The notes: generated by a model not told the origin, from the letters alone. 64,000 nucleotides of DNA from Pontibacter ummariensis (GCF_900188175.1 NZ_FZOQ01000001.1:62001-126000), one strand, 5' to 3'. Numbered from the stretch's first letter, positions 26,319 through 35,713 are shown. Numbers and translations are program-made.

Positions 26319-27827
26319 TTAGTTGGCTCTAACCGGAGGGGGTGGAGGAGGGAGAGAAGGCAAAGTGCCGTACTTGCTTTCGGCTGCTGGTATTTGCATG
26401 CTGCCATTGTAGTGGTACACTTCTGTTGCACCGGACTTTAAGTAAATAACCAGCGATTCTAAGTTGTACTCTTCTCTGTTGTTAAACTTCCAGCCTATTT
26501 GCTTTACCTCGGGGTTACGCTCCAGAAAGTCTTTGTAATCTTTTGGCCAGTTCGCTTCATTTCTGTAATACTCCACTTCGTCCAGCTTAAAGATAAAAGA
26601 CTCGTCCTGGCTTTGAGTGACTGCAGAAGCGGCCTCCTGTTTCTCCGTTGCTTGTCGGGCCTTGCCCTTTAACAAGGGCTTACTTTCATCCTCCGCGTCG
26701 GTAAACCTTACACCGTATTTCTCCTTCGCCTCTGCCAAGCTTGGTGCACTGTCCAGCTGGTACGTTTCCTCTTTACCCGACCTGGGTTTCACGATTAAAG
26801 TATTGGGGCGTATCCAGCGGGCATACTCCAGGTCAAGGTCACTTTTTATCAAAATATTTGGAGCCAGGTAAGTATAGGCAGCATCGTCGTTTCCTTTTAC
26901 TTCACTAATAACTCTTTTAACGTTGGGGTCTTGCGTCAATTCATTAGCCTGCCTTTGTGCAAGGCTGTTAAAGGCAAGTAACAGCGTTAACGAAATGGGG
27001 ATCACCACCAGAAATCGGAGAAGGTGCGCCCTGGCACTCGGAGCTTTGTTCATCATGGCTATGCGTTTTTTTATGGTTAAGAAATTGAAGTTGTTGGTTA
27101 AAGAGAGGCCTTGGGACAGGCTGCTAATCCTGACGAGGCTGTACTGGTAGACTTTGCTGTCGAGGCCGCTTTGTAATACTTTTCTGTCTGCAATAAACTC
27201 CAGGTTCTGTTTGATGGCCTGCCGTAGGAGCCATGCCCCCGGGTTAAACCAAGAGAGCATGGTACCTGCCTCGGCAAGTAATACATCCAGCGTGTGCCAC
27301 TCCTGCACGTGCGCCTGCTCATGCCGTAGAATAGGCAGTAACTCCTCTTGCCGGTGCTTTCCGGGGTTCAAATAAATGGACTGCCAAAAGGAAAATGGAT
27401 TTATGTCCTCCCCGGTGCTTCTAAATGCAAAGCCAAAGAGCTCATCAGAACTGGAACGGGCGTGCAAGCGCCCCAGCGATAGCAACTGTATCAGCAGTCG
27501 TAAAAGCGCAAAGGCTGCTCCTGACCAGAACGCTGCAAGGGCCAACTGCCAGGGATCAAACAGAGGAGTTTGTGTGGCTGTAGCCGTGGCTGTTTTGGCC
27601 TGCCAGGCGGGCATTATGCCGTAGATGTTGCCGGGTAAGCCTTCGGGGCCTGGCAGGGCTTCCGAAAGGTCCACCAGGGGGAAAACTGCTGAGAACAGGA
27701 TAGCAAAGATCAGGAACAGGCGGTTCAGGTTATAGAAGGTAAGACGCCGAAGCACTAGGTAATAGGTGAGGTAAAAGAGCAGCAGTGCAGCGTTCATCTT
27801 CAGGAGGTATAGGATCATGGCAGGCAT
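26319..27827 (-). CDS. M56-family membrane metallopeptidase (BlaR1/MecR1-like sensor)
   Basis: A 502-residue membrane protein. Four hydrophobic segments lie in the first 300 residues, and between the third and fourth is the zinc-protease motif His169-Glu-x-x-His173 (LRHEQAHVQEWHTLD), with the third ligand region FIADRKVLQSG later. This is the M56 layout of BlaR1/MecR1, where sensing activates the protease to inactivate the partner repressor. The extracellular C-terminal part (about residues 310-502) is not a penicillin-binding domain; it has repeated strands and ends in a proline tract (PSLPPPPPPV). The signal sensed is therefore unknown. One base separates it from the blaI-type gene. Confidence 0.88.
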   Translation of the reverse strand: MPAMILYLLKMNAALLLFYLTYYLVLRRLTFYNLNRLFLIFAILFSAVFPLVDLSEALPGPEGLPGNIYGIMPAWQAKTATATATQTPLFDPWQLALAAFWSGAAFALLRLLIQLLSLGRLHARSSSDELFGFAFRSTGEDINPFSFWQSIYLNPGKHRQEELLPILRHEQAHVQEWHTLDVLLAEAGTMLSWFNPGAWLLRQAIKQNLEFIADRKVLQSGLDSKVYQYSLVRISSLSQGLSLTNNFNFLTIKKRIAMMNKAPSARAHLLRFLVVIPISLTLLLAFNSLAQRQANELTQDPNVKRVISEVKGNDDAAYTYLAPNILIKSDLDLEYARWIRPNTLIVKPRSGKEETYQLDSAPSLAEAKEKYGVRFTDAEDESKPLLKGKARQATEKQEAASAVTQSQDESFIFKLDEVEYYRNEANWPKDYKDFLERNPEVKQIGWKFNNREEYNLESLVIYLKSGATEVYHYNGSMQIPAAESKYGTLPSLPPPPPPVRAN

Positions 27828-27828
27828 A

Positions 27829-28194
27829 TCATTCCGATTTTTTGTTTTCGATCATGTCTATAATTTCCTTCAGTTCTTCTGCGCTTATCTGCTTTTCCTT
27901 TGCAAAAAAGGCCACCAGCTCCTTATAGGAGTTTTTAAAGTAGTCCCCCACAAAGCCCTTCATAAACCGTTTTTTGTAATCCTCGGCTTTTATCAGGGGA
28001 GTGTAGCGGTAAACATTTCCCAGCCGCTCGCTCTGCAGATAGCCTTTCTTCTCAAGGTTTTTAACGGTAGAGGCCAGGGTGGTATAAGGTGGCTTTGGCT
28101 CCGGGAGTTTTGCCAGAAAATCTTTAATAAACCCACCATCCAGTTCCCATATCACCTGCATGGCCTCCTCCTCTTGTAGTGTCAGCTTTCCCAT
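27829..28194 (-). CDS. BlaI/MecI/CopY-family transcriptional repressor
   Basis: A winged-helix repressor. The frame is open to 28266, but the ATG at 28194 fits the family start MGKLTLQEEEAMQVIWELDGG and places the palindromic operator upstream instead of inside the gene. The DNA-binding domain covers residues 1-75 (PYTTLASTVKNLEKKGYL is the recognition helix and wing), followed by a dimerisation tail. It is paired with the M56 protease gene downstream, the classic BlaI-BlaR1 arrangement. No beta-lactamase gene is next to it, so the target may be its own operon. Confidence 0.9.
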   Translation of the reverse strand: MGKLTLQEEEAMQVIWELDGGFIKDFLAKLPEPKPPYTTLASTVKNLEKKGYLQSERLGNVYRYTPLIKAEDYKKRFMKGFVGDYFKNSYKELVAFFAKEKQISAEELKEIIDMIENKKSE

Positions 28195-28198
28195 ATGT

Positions 28199-28234
28199 TT
28201 ACGATGTTTTCGTAACAGTACGAAACATTCGTAA
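28199..28234 (-). promoter_or_regulatory. Palindromic operator of the BlaI/BlaR1-type operon
   Basis: TTACGATGTTTTCGTA (28199-28214) and TACGAAACATTCGTAA (28219-28234) form a near-perfect inverted repeat with a 4-base gap, starting 5 bases before the repressor ATG. Its dyad form and position fit autorepression by the BlaI-type protein. Confidence 0.7.
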
Positions 28235-28437
28235 TGAAGGTGACTGTAAGCTGTCTTTTTATTCAATTATTTTTGGGCATCAGCTAGTTAGGTGTGCCGG
28301 GAGGTGAAAAGTAGAGGTGAGGTGTTATGCTCTCAGGGATAGGTGCTGCACGAGCAGCATATTCGCAACAGGGGGGCAGGGATTAGGAATTAAGCTTTGT
28401 TTTTCTGAATATAACTGTACTAAATGCCCTCTCTCCT

Positions 28438-29661
28438 ATGTTAAAAAAACTGCTTATCTCCTTTTCGCTAGCACAGCAGAATATCCGTTCCAGGTTGTTT
28501 CACACTTTGCTGTCCATCCTTGGCATCGTGATCGGGGTGGCTGCCTTGGTAACGGTGCTTTCCCTGATCGATGGTATGGAGCAATATGCGCAGGAGCAAA
28601 TCACGAGCACTACAGATCTAAAAGCTGTGATGGTGCAGACGGACACGCATAAAAGAGTGAATAATGTGCGCGTGCAGAAAGAGGCGTATGACTACCTGAA
28701 CTATGAGCGTTTTACCGAACTGGCTGCCTCACTTCGCTATCCGGCGAAAGGCTACTTTCAGTTGAAGCAGACAGGAGAAGTATTGCTGCCAGGTAAGGGA
28801 ATAATCGGCGCTTCTGTGCAAGGGGTCAATGCGATCCATCCAACGGCTGCGAGCTTAGAAAGCGGACGCTTGTTTACTTCTGAAGAGCTGAAAGACAAAA
28901 GCAAAGTAGCTTTTGTAAGCCACTCTTTTGCGGTAGAGGCGGAGGGGAAAGACGCTGTGCCCTCCCTTATAGGTAAAACCGTTTCTTTTAAAGGCAAAGC
29001 AGTTGAGGTGGTGGGTATCCTTAAAGCGGATGGAAGGGAAATACCTGAGGTATACATGCCGGCCACCTTATTCACGGAGGACGAAATGAAAGCAGGACCA
29101 CCACGCGCCGTATTTGAAGCCGGCAATGTGGAGCAGGTGCCGGCGGTTAAGGAGCAGGTGGAGGAGTGGCTGGCAGCTAACTTTAAAAAAGGCTCCTCTG
29201 ATTTTGTTGTGATTACAAATGAGTTTCGGGTAAAGCAGGTTGCCAAAGGCTTTGTCTTGTTCCGAATCGTGATGGGGTTGATTGTCGGCATATCCGTGCT
29301 TGTCGGGGGCATCGGCGTTATGAACGTGTTGCTGATATCCGTAACTGAGCGTACAGTTGAGATTGGTGTAAGAAAGGCGGTGGGGGCCAAGAAGGGCGAT
29401 ATCTTAATGCAGTTTCTGGCCGAGTCTGTTACCGTGTCGCTGTTTGGAAGTATACTGGGCCTGGTTCTGGGCATACTAGCCGCCTTAGGTGTCGTTCCTG
29501 TTATCAAAGCCTTTGCCGAGGTGTCCTTTCAGGCAGCCTTTACAGCCGGTACGTTTGTGCTCATAGCAAGTATAGCTGTTGTCATTGGGATTGTGTTCGG
29601 GACTTATCCGGCTATGCGCGCTGCCAGACTGGACCCCGTGGAGGCCATCAGGAGAGAATAG
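28438..29661 (+). CDS. MacB/FtsX-type ABC transporter permease
   Basis: A 407-residue permease: one N-terminal transmembrane helix (LLSILGIVIGVAALVTVLSLID, about residues 24-45), a large periplasmic domain (about 50-275), and three C-terminal helices that include the strongly conserved GGIGVMNVLLISVTERTVEIGVRKAVGA, ending in PVEAIRRE. This is the MacB permease design used for efflux or lipoprotein-type export by mechanotransmission. No ATPase or membrane-fusion gene is adjacent, so its partner must be encoded elsewhere. Substrate is unknown. It is divergent from the blaI-type gene. Confidence 0.9.
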   Translation: MLKKLLISFSLAQQNIRSRLFHTLLSILGIVIGVAALVTVLSLIDGMEQYAQEQITSTTDLKAVMVQTDTHKRVNNVRVQKEAYDYLNYERFTELAASLRYPAKGYFQLKQTGEVLLPGKGIIGASVQGVNAIHPTAASLESGRLFTSEELKDKSKVAFVSHSFAVEAEGKDAVPSLIGKTVSFKGKAVEVVGILKADGREIPEVYMPATLFTEDEMKAGPPRAVFEAGNVEQVPAVKEQVEEWLAANFKKGSSDFVVITNEFRVKQVAKGFVLFRIVMGLIVGISVLVGGIGVMNVLLISVTERTVEIGVRKAVGAKKGDILMQFLAESVTVSLFGSILGLVLGILAALGVVPVIKAFAEVSFQAAFTAGTFVLIASIAVVIGIVFGTYPAMRAARLDPVEAIRRE

Positions 29662-29739
29662 CAGGCGAGTGTCCTGCCCCCTGTAAATCCTTCAAAGAAG
29701 TTCTTTCGTCTACTTAAACTTAATTGCTACCGAAAAACT

Positions 29740-30720
29740 ATGAAAGCTATACTTGTAAAACAGCCGGGCGGGCCTGAGCAGCTGGTGCTGGGAGAATACG
29801 AGCAACCTTTGCCGAAACCGTACGAACTGCTGGTGCGGGTGCAGGCCACAGCCCTGAACCGTGCCGATACCCTGCAGCGCCAGGGAAAGTACCCGCCGCC
29901 AAAAGGCGCCAGTCCGCTGCTAGGATTGGAGATGGCCGGGGAGGTGGTTGAGGCCGGGATCAGTTGTAGTCGCTTTAAGAAGGGCGACAAAGTCTTTGGC
30001 CTTTTACCTGGAGGAGGCTACGCCGAATATGCCGTGATCAACGAAAGCATGGCCATGCCTGTGCCGGAGAACCTGAGCATGGAGGAGGCCGCCGCGATAC
30101 CGGAAGTCTTCCTGACAGCTTTCCAGGCCCTGATGTGGATAGGTAAGCTGAAACCAGGCGAGCGTACCCTGATCCATGCCGGGGCCAGTGGTGTGGGGAC
30201 AGCGGCCATACAGTTGGCTCGGGCACAACGGGCAGAGGTGTTGGTAACGGCCTCCGGTCCCAAGCTACAGGCCTGCCTGGACCTGGGGGCGAACAAGGCG
30301 ATCAACTATCAGGAAGTAAACTTCGAAGACGAGGTGCTGGCTTACACGAATAGCGAAGGTGTGGATGTGATCGTAGACTTTATTGCCGGGCCTTACTTTA
30401 AAAAGAACGTTCAGTGCCTGCGGCTGGATGGCCGGATGGTGCTCTTAGCCAGCTTGGGTGGTGGTAACGTGTCAGATCTTGATCTACGGAGCGTTTTAAC
30501 GAAGCGCTTGCAAATTACCGGCTCTACGCTTCGTTCCCGTACCCTGGGCTACCAGATAGAGCTCACAGAGGAAATGCGGGCCTTTGCCATGCCCCTGTTC
30601 GAGAGCGGCATCATAATGCCTGTGATAGACACCGTATTTGACTGGAAGCAGGTTGCCGAAGCACACCGCTACATGGAAGAGAACCAGAACATCGGCAAGA
30701 TCGTGCTTAAGGTGGGCTAG
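29740..30720 (+). CDS. NAD(P)H-quinone oxidoreductase, zinc-free MDR family
   Basis: A 326-residue medium-chain dehydrogenase/reductase without zinc ligands. It has the GroES-like N-terminal half (LVRVQATALNRADTLQRQGKYPPP, LGLEMAGEV) and a Rossmann nucleotide fold with HAGASGVGTAAIQLA (about residues 145-160). The sequence style resembles the PIG3/TP53I3 and QOR groups, which reduce quinones with NADPH. It is transcribed alone and ends at a bidirectional hairpin. Confidence 0.87.
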   Translation: MKAILVKQPGGPEQLVLGEYEQPLPKPYELLVRVQATALNRADTLQRQGKYPPPKGASPLLGLEMAGEVVEAGISCSRFKKGDKVFGLLPGGGYAEYAVINESMAMPVPENLSMEEAAAIPEVFLTAFQALMWIGKLKPGERTLIHAGASGVGTAAIQLARAQRAEVLVTASGPKLQACLDLGANKAINYQEVNFEDEVLAYTNSEGVDVIVDFIAGPYFKKNVQCLRLDGRMVLLASLGGGNVSDLDLRSVLTKRLQITGSTLRSRTLGYQIELTEEMRAFAMPLFESGIIMPVIDTVFDWKQVAEAHRYMEENQNIGKIVLKVG

Positions 30721-30739
30721 GATAAGGACGGGGCCTAAA

Positions 30740-30784
30740 AAGCGAAAGGGCAAAAGAAGCTGTGCCTCTTTTGCCCTTTCGCTT
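30740..30784. terminator. Bidirectional terminator between converging genes
   Basis: A perfect 18-bp stem (AAGCGAAAGGGCAAAAGA, 30740-30757, with 30767-30784) with a 9-base loop, between the oxidoreductase (plus) and RluA-type gene (minus). Confidence 0.85.
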
Positions 30785-30808
30785 GTCATGTTGTCTTTAA
30801 GCTGCTGC

Positions 30809-31519
30809 TTAATGCGCCCGCAACTGCTTAACCAGCACCGCAAAGTCTTTCGGGTAGGGAGCCTCTACTTTAACTGGCTCGCTGTTCATCAGGATAAAAC
30901 CAATGTTAAAGGAGTGCAGGGCAAAACGTTTGATGAGCGGCAGCTCCTCTGTGTTTTGCTTCAGGTTATAGCCACGCTTCAGGCTGCTCAGGTACAAATG
31001 CTCGCCACCGTAGAGTTCATCGCTTACAATGGGGGCTCCCAGGAAAGCCAGGTGCACGCGTATCTGGTGCAGGCGCCCGGTTACAGGCAGGCACTCTACT
31101 AAAGTATGGCGACCATACGTCTCCAGGGTATTAAAATAAGTTTCGGCTGGCTTGCCTTGAGGCGAGAGCTTGGCTACCCCCTTGGCGTTTGGCAGGATCG
31201 CCCTGTTCACTAATTCCTCCTCGAACTTATGCGTGCCCCAGGTAACGGCATGGTACACCTTATAAACCTCCCGCGCTTCGAACTGCATGGCCAGATGGCG
31301 GTAGGCCTCCGCATTCTTCGCGAAAACCAAACAGCCGGACGTATCCTTATCCAACCGGTGGCAAGCCTGTAAATTGGGGTTGTACTGGCGGGCAATCTTT
31401 AACAGGTTGGTGGTGTTGGGGGTGCGGTCTTCCAGCGTTGCCAGGAAGGGAGGCTTGTTCACCACCACGTAATCCTCGTTTTCAAATATGATCAGGTCTT
31501 TAAAAACCGGGTACTTCAT
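30809..31519 (-). CDS. RluA-family pseudouridine synthase
   Basis: Converts uridine to pseudouridine in RNA. The 236-residue protein contains the catalytic aspartate in CHRLDKDTSGCLVFAK (about residues 56-71) and the later TGRLHQIRVHLAFLGAPIVSDELYG-type motif region. There is no N-terminal S4 domain, so it belongs to the short RluA branch; the RNA target (rRNA or tRNA) is not predictable. A good -7 box is found upstream. Confidence 0.9.
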   Translation of the reverse strand: MKYPVFKDLIIFENEDYVVVNKPPFLATLEDRTPNTTNLLKIARQYNPNLQACHRLDKDTSGCLVFAKNAEAYRHLAMQFEAREVYKVYHAVTWGTHKFEEELVNRAILPNAKGVAKLSPQGKPAETYFNTLETYGRHTLVECLPVTGRLHQIRVHLAFLGAPIVSDELYGGEHLYLSSLKRGYNLKQNTEELPLIKRFALHSFNIGFILMNSEPVKVEAPYPKDFAVLVKQLRAH

Positions 31520-31576
31520 CTTTTCTGTGTTTTGTCAGGCACTTCTCATGTAGTATAAGTACTAGCGTGCATCCGG

Positions 31577-31584
31577 CAAAGATA
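31577..31584 (-). promoter_or_regulatory. Probable -7 promoter box of the RluA-type gene
   Basis: Minus-strand TATCTTTG, a full match to TAnnTTTG, 57 bases before the start codon. No clear TTTG is found 19 bases upstream, so only the -7 element is supported. Confidence 0.4.
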
Positions 31585-31714
31585 CGTAAATTTAGTGTGC
31601 CAGCTGCTCGTACGCCTGGGGAGCAGGGCTAACCTGAAACGGTTGAGAAAGTAACAGCAGAAGCGCAGGGAAGAGGCGAATCAGGACGGCTTACCTTGCC
31701 CAACGCAACAGTGG

Positions 31715-32755
31715 CTAATCCTTTTTCGCTTTTAGTAACTTAAAGCGCAGGGTAGTGCCCTTGCCTACTTCGCTCTTTACGGCGATCAAGGAGCGATGCG
31801 CCTCTATAATGTGCTTGCAAATCGCCAGGCCAAGACCGGTGCTGGTGGTGTCGCGGGCGCGGCTTTTATCGATGCGGTAAAAGCGTTCGAAGATACGGTT
31901 GATATGTTCCTGCCCAATGCCTTTGCCGTCGTCTTTCACGGTGATCGTGTACTTCTTCCGGCCTTCGTCGAAGTACACCCAGATGTTTCCGCCCCTACGG
32001 CCATACTTGATGGCATTGTCGGTCAGGTTTACAAACACCTGCCGGATGCGGTTCGGGTCAGCATACAGCATGATGGCTTCGCCAGGCTCGGCTTCCACGT
32101 GAAGGGTAACCTCGTGTTGGGCCGCTTTCTGCTCCAGTTGTTCAAACACCTCCCGCACGAGTTGCACTACATCGAAGTTGCGTTTCTGCATCTTCACCAC
32201 GCCCTTCTCAAACTGTGAGATGCTGATCAGGTCCTGCACCAGGGCATCCAGCCCGTCCAGGCTTTTGGCCGCTTTCAGTAGGAAGCGCTCCCGCACATTA
32301 GGGTCATCCATCGCCCCGTCCAACAAGGTATGGATAAAGCCCTGCGCCGCGAAAATAGGGGTTTTGAGCTCATGCGATACATCGGCCAGGAACTCCCGGC
32401 GCATGGCCTGTAGCTGCTTTAGCTCGTCGATCTCCTGCTGCTTGCGCTCGGCTATCTGGTAGATGTCGTCTTTGATCTTACGGAGCGGATCGGTGGTGAA
32501 GGTTGAGCGGCTCTCCGCTTTTTTGAAATCCTGCCGCTTTAGCTTCTCGAGGCTGGAGTACACGTTCTTTACCTCCCGGAAGACCAGTGCCTGGTAAGAG
32601 AAGTGCACCAACACAAAGCAGCTGATGAACACTATGATCAGGGCCACAAACAGCCCTTGCGAGGAGAAATAGGTGGCTAAAGCAAGAAAGGCGGTAAGCA
32701 CAAGGGCAACCGCCAGGGAGATTAAAAGGGCAAGCGTACGAGAGTTTAAATTCAT
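31715..32755 (-). CDS. Sensor histidine kinase, PhoR-like
   Basis: A 346-residue membrane kinase. Two adjacent transmembrane helices (about residues 8-28 and 34-52) with almost no periplasmic loop, then a linker, the H-box FLADVSHELKTP with His128, the N-box LTDNAIKYG, and the G-boxes DDGKGIG and GLGLAICKHI. With the response regulator 18 bp upstream on the same strand it forms a two-component system. Without a periplasmic sensory domain it probably senses the membrane, a protein partner or an internal signal. PhoR-like is by overall layout; phosphate sensing is not shown. Confidence 0.92.
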   Translation of the reverse strand: MNLNSRTLALLISLAVALVLTAFLALATYFSSQGLFVALIIVFISCFVLVHFSYQALVFREVKNVYSSLEKLKRQDFKKAESRSTFTTDPLRKIKDDIYQIAERKQQEIDELKQLQAMRREFLADVSHELKTPIFAAQGFIHTLLDGAMDDPNVRERFLLKAAKSLDGLDALVQDLISISQFEKGVVKMQKRNFDVVQLVREVFEQLEQKAAQHEVTLHVEAEPGEAIMLYADPNRIRQVFVNLTDNAIKYGRRGGNIWVYFDEGRKKYTITVKDDGKGIGQEHINRIFERFYRIDKSRARDTTSTGLGLAICKHIIEAHRSLIAVKSEVGKGTTLRFKLLKAKKD

Positions 32756-32773
32756 GTAAATGCAGGGGTCTGG

Positions 32774-33463
32774 CTAATCTGTGTTGAATTTGTAGCCCAC
32801 CCCTTTAATGGTCTTAATATTGTCCTCGCCTATCTTTTCGCGTACCTTCCGCACATGCACATCCACGGTGCGGGCAATTACATACACATCATTGCCCCAT
32901 ACGTTGTTCAGAAGCTCTTCACGGCTAAACACTTTGTTCGGCGTGGCCGCTAAAAACGACAGCAACTCAAACTCCTTTTTGGGAAGGGTAATTTTCTCAT
33001 CCCCCTTGTACACGGCAAAGCTGGTACGGTCTATGCGCAGGCCGCTGATCTCAATTACCTGCTCCTCGGCCTCCTGCTGCGAATCGCGGCGGGTAAAGGC
33101 CGACAGGCGGCTGAGCAGCGCACGCGGCTTGATTGGCTTGGTGATAAAGTCATCGGCCCCGGCCTCGAAGGCGGCCACTTCTGAAAACTCTTCGGAGCGG
33201 GCAGTCAGGAAGATGATGTGCGTGTGGCGAAAATCGTTGATCTCGCGGAGCTGCCTGCAGGCGGCAATGCCATCCAGCACAGGCATCATCACATCCATCA
33301 GGATAATGTCAGGCTTTTCGGCCTGTGCTACCTCAATGGCTTTTTTGCCATTTTCGGCCTGCGTTACATCATACCCTTCGCGTGTCAGGTTATAGTGTAG
33401 CATTTCAACGATATCCGGATCGTCGTCGACTACCAATACTTTGTAGTTAGATGCCGTTTGCAC
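32774..33463 (-). CDS. Response regulator, OmpR/PhoB family
   Basis: A 229-residue DNA-binding regulator. Receiver domain residues 7-120 include the acidic pocket VVDDDPD, the phospho-acceptor Asp57 in ILMDVMM and Lys109 in FITKPIKP. The C-terminal winged helix (about 130-229) ends ARTVDVHVRKVREKIGEDN-like, then IKGVGYKFN, typical of OmpR/PhoB. It comes first in the operon with the histidine kinase, 18 bp before it. Regulated genes are unknown. Confidence 0.95.
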   Translation of the reverse strand: MQTASNYKVLVVDDDPDIVEMLHYNLTREGYDVTQAENGKKAIEVAQAEKPDIILMDVMMPVLDGIAACRQLREINDFRHTHIIFLTARSEEFSEVAAFEAGADDFITKPIKPRALLSRLSAFTRRDSQQEAEEQVIEISGLRIDRTSFAVYKGDEKITLPKKEFELLSFLAATPNKVFSREELLNNVWGNDVYVIARTVDVHVRKVREKIGEDNIKTIKGVGYKFNTD

Positions 33464-33555
33464 AGAGTTTCACAGTTAGGTTTGTAAGGCGTGGTGTAAC
33501 GGAGTACCAGACACAAAAGCGGTTACCTGCTCTTCTGGCCTACCTCGTTCTACTA

Positions 33556-33563
33556 CAAAGATA
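33556..33563 (-). promoter_or_regulatory. Probable -7 promoter box of the two-component operon
   Basis: Minus-strand TATCTTTG, full match to TAnnTTTG, about 90 bases before the regulator's start codon. No clear -33 element at the right distance. Confidence 0.4.
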
Positions 33564-33650
33564 TTACAGATTAAAGTAAATTAATCCAGCATTAGTAAAT
33601 CATAATGTTTTCTTAACACGGGCACTAACAGTATTAGTGTTGCAACGCTT

Positions 33651-33673
33651 AAAAAGCCGGCTTCTGCTGGCTT
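33651..33673 (-). terminator. Terminator of the DUF3108 gene
   Basis: On the minus strand, GAAGCCAGC and GCCGGCTT-type arms (one G-U) form an 8-bp stem with a short loop, followed by TTTTT. It begins 6 bases after the stop codon. Confidence 0.65.
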
Positions 33674-33678
33674 CGTAG

Positions 33679-34488
33679 TTAATTCCGGGCTAAGGACAGG
33701 TTATTCCGGAGGTTCTTGTACTCATAGAGGTTAACCTTTACAGACCCTACAAACATCTCCGCCTCAATAAGCACGGGAATCTTGTTTCTGTCGTCGGAAA
33801 GGTAGACTTTGATAGAGTTCTCGCCATTAAACATTTCGTTCTTTGGCATTCTCGGGATCAGCTTGATTGCCCGGATATTGCCAGCCTTTGTGCTCACCAC
33901 CTCACGGCCTTTGTAAATTACCTCCATGTTAAAGTTCTCCTCATCGAAAAAGCCCCTTACAACTACTTTGTCGCCTATCCGCATGTGGTCATAGTCAAGG
34001 GTGCGGAGGTAGTAAAAGCCGCTCACAATGTCCTGCACGTTCTCAGGGATCTTGTAATTCTTTACCTCTTTGTTTCTGTTCTTTTTCTTTTTCTCCACAA
34101 CAACCGTGTTCTGGTAGTGGTCAAAGTCTACCGTTTCGCGCTTGCGGTAATTGCCCTCCTCTATGTTCCGGAAAGACCTCTGTGGCAAAATAGCAGCTGT
34201 ATCGATGTAGGACTGCCAGGTATCGCGGATGCGCAGGAACATATCAAAGGAGCCAATGGTTTTGCCATAGACAGTGGCACGGTAGCAGGGGCGGTCGTTT
34301 ACCCGGTGTAGGGTAGGAGCGATGTCTATCACTGCTTCTGCTGCGTTAATAGGGCCGTAGTGTACCTTGTATTTGAGCACCTCTCCAGCGGAAAAGCTGT
34401 CGTTTGCAACGCTGCGCATCCTATCCTTCGTCACGAAACCCACGATGGCGATTAGCGCCACCAGTACAAGCGGGAAAAACTTTTTCAT
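33679..34488 (-). CDS. DUF3108-domain exported protein
   Basis: A 269-residue protein with an N-terminal signal or anchor (FFPLVLVALIAIVGFVT). The rest matches the DUF3108 pattern: AGEVLKYKVHYGPINAAEAVIDI, then RIRDTWQSYIDT, and IRAIKLIPRMPKNEMFNGENSIKVYLSDDRNK-like strands (shortened here), a predicted antiparallel beta fold in the periplasm. The family is common in Bacteroidota and proteobacteria and has no proven function. It stands between the two-component operon and recA, each with its own terminator. Confidence 0.8.
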   Translation of the reverse strand: MKKFFPLVLVALIAIVGFVTKDRMRSVANDSFSAGEVLKYKVHYGPINAAEAVIDIAPTLHRVNDRPCYRATVYGKTIGSFDMFLRIRDTWQSYIDTAAILPQRSFRNIEEGNYRKRETVDFDHYQNTVVVEKKKKNRNKEVKNYKIPENVQDIVSGFYYLRTLDYDHMRIGDKVVVRGFFDEENFNMEVIYKGREVVSTKAGNIRAIKLIPRMPKNEMFNGENSIKVYLSDDRNKIPVLIEAEMFVGSVKVNLYEYKNLRNNLSLARN

Positions 34489-34608
34489 ATTCCTGTGCTG
34501 TCTTAGTGTCTGTTGTATATAAAAACCTTAATCAAGTTTTATACCAACTCCTGCCCATTGGCATTAAGGTAAACATATGAAGGGTGCTAATCAATTCAAA
34601 ATGAATAA

Positions 34609-34642
34609 AAAAGGGTGCTACTTTCATGTAGCACCCTTTTAA
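34609..34642 (-). terminator. recA terminator
   Basis: A 13-bp perfect stem (AAAAGGGTGCTAC with its complement) with a 6-base loop, located 27 bases after the recA stop codon and followed on the minus strand by TTTTTTATT. Confidence 0.85.
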
Positions 34643-34666
34643 TTACTTCAGGTTCGGAAACAATGT

Positions 34667-35713
34667 TCATTCGGCAGCGGCAGCCTGGTCATCCAGGGCA
34701 GCAGCTACTTTTTCCGGTTCACCTTTTACGATCGCGCGGATCTTAGTTTCGATATCTTCCATCAGCTCTGGGTTGTCCAGCAGGATCTGCTTTACACCGT
34801 CACGGCCCTGGCCCAGTTTGTCCCCGTTGTAAGAGAACCACGAACCAGACTTCTGTACAATGCCCAGCTCTACACCAAGGTCAAGCACTTCACCTACTTT
34901 GGAGATACCCTCGCCATACATGATGTCGAACTCTACCACTTTAAACGGAGGTGCTACTTTGTTCTTTACTACCTTCACACGTGTACGGTTACCGGTAATA
35001 TTGTCAGCGCTCTCCTTGATCTGGCCAACGCGACGGATATCCAGGCGCACAGAAGCGTAGAACTTCAGAGCGTTACCACCAGTAGTGGTCTCTGGGTTAC
35101 CGAACATCACGCCGATCTTTTCGCGCAGCTGGTTGATAAAGATACAGGTACAGCCAGTTTTGTTAATAGTACCAGTCAGCTTACGAAGCGCCTGAGACAT
35201 CAAACGTGCCTGCAGACCCATCTTGCTGTCACCCATGTCGCCTTCCAGTTCGCCTTTTGGCACCAGGGCGGCCACAGAGTCAATTACGATAATGTCTATA
35301 GCGCCAGAACGGATCAGGTGATCGGCGATTTCAAGGGCCTGCTCACCATTGTCTGGCTGTGATATCAAAAGGTTTTCTGTATCAATGCCGAGCTTTTGGG
35401 CGTACACTCTGTCGAATGCGTGCTCTGCATCGATAAAAGCTGCCAGGCCACCTCTCTTTTGGGCCTCGGCAATGCAGTGCATGGTAAGCGTGGTTTTACC
35501 AGAGGATTCCGGACCGTAGATCTCTACGACACGACCACGTGGTAAACCGCCAATGCCCAAAGCAATATCCAGCCCAAGCGAGCCAGTAGAAATAGCCGGA
35601 ACATCTTCTACCTTGTTGTCGCTCAACTTCATCACGGTGCCTTTGCCGTATGTTTTGTCGAGCTTGTCCATGGTTAGCTGCAGGGCCTTTAGTTTTTCGT
35701 TGCTTACGCTCAT
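34667..35713 (-). CDS. recA: Recombinase RecA
   Basis: Strand-exchange recombinase and SOS co-protease. The 348-residue product has Walker A GPESSGKT (residues 67-74), Walker B region [12 protein letters not shown], the L2-loop segment [19 protein letters not shown], and an acidic C-terminus ending in DDQAAAAE. Length is normal. No LexA box was recognised upstream; a promoter could not be fixed with confidence. Confidence 0.98.
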   Translation of the reverse strand: MSVSNEKLKALQLTMDKLDKTYGKGTVMKLSDNKVEDVPAISTGSLGLDIALGIGGLPRGRVVEIYGPESSGKTTLTMHCIAEAQKRGGLAAFIDAEHAFDRVYAQKLGIDTENLLISQPDNGEQALEIADHLIRSGAIDIIVIDSVAALVPKGELEGDMGDSKMGLQARLMSQALRKLTGTINKTGCTCIFINQLREKIGVMFGNPETTTGGNALKFYASVRLDIRRVGQIKESADNITGNRTRVKVVKNKVAPPFKVVEFDIMYGEGISKVGEVLDLGVELGIVQKSGSWFSYNGDKLGQGRDGVKQILLDNPELMEDIETKIRAIVKGEPEKVAAALDDQAAAAE

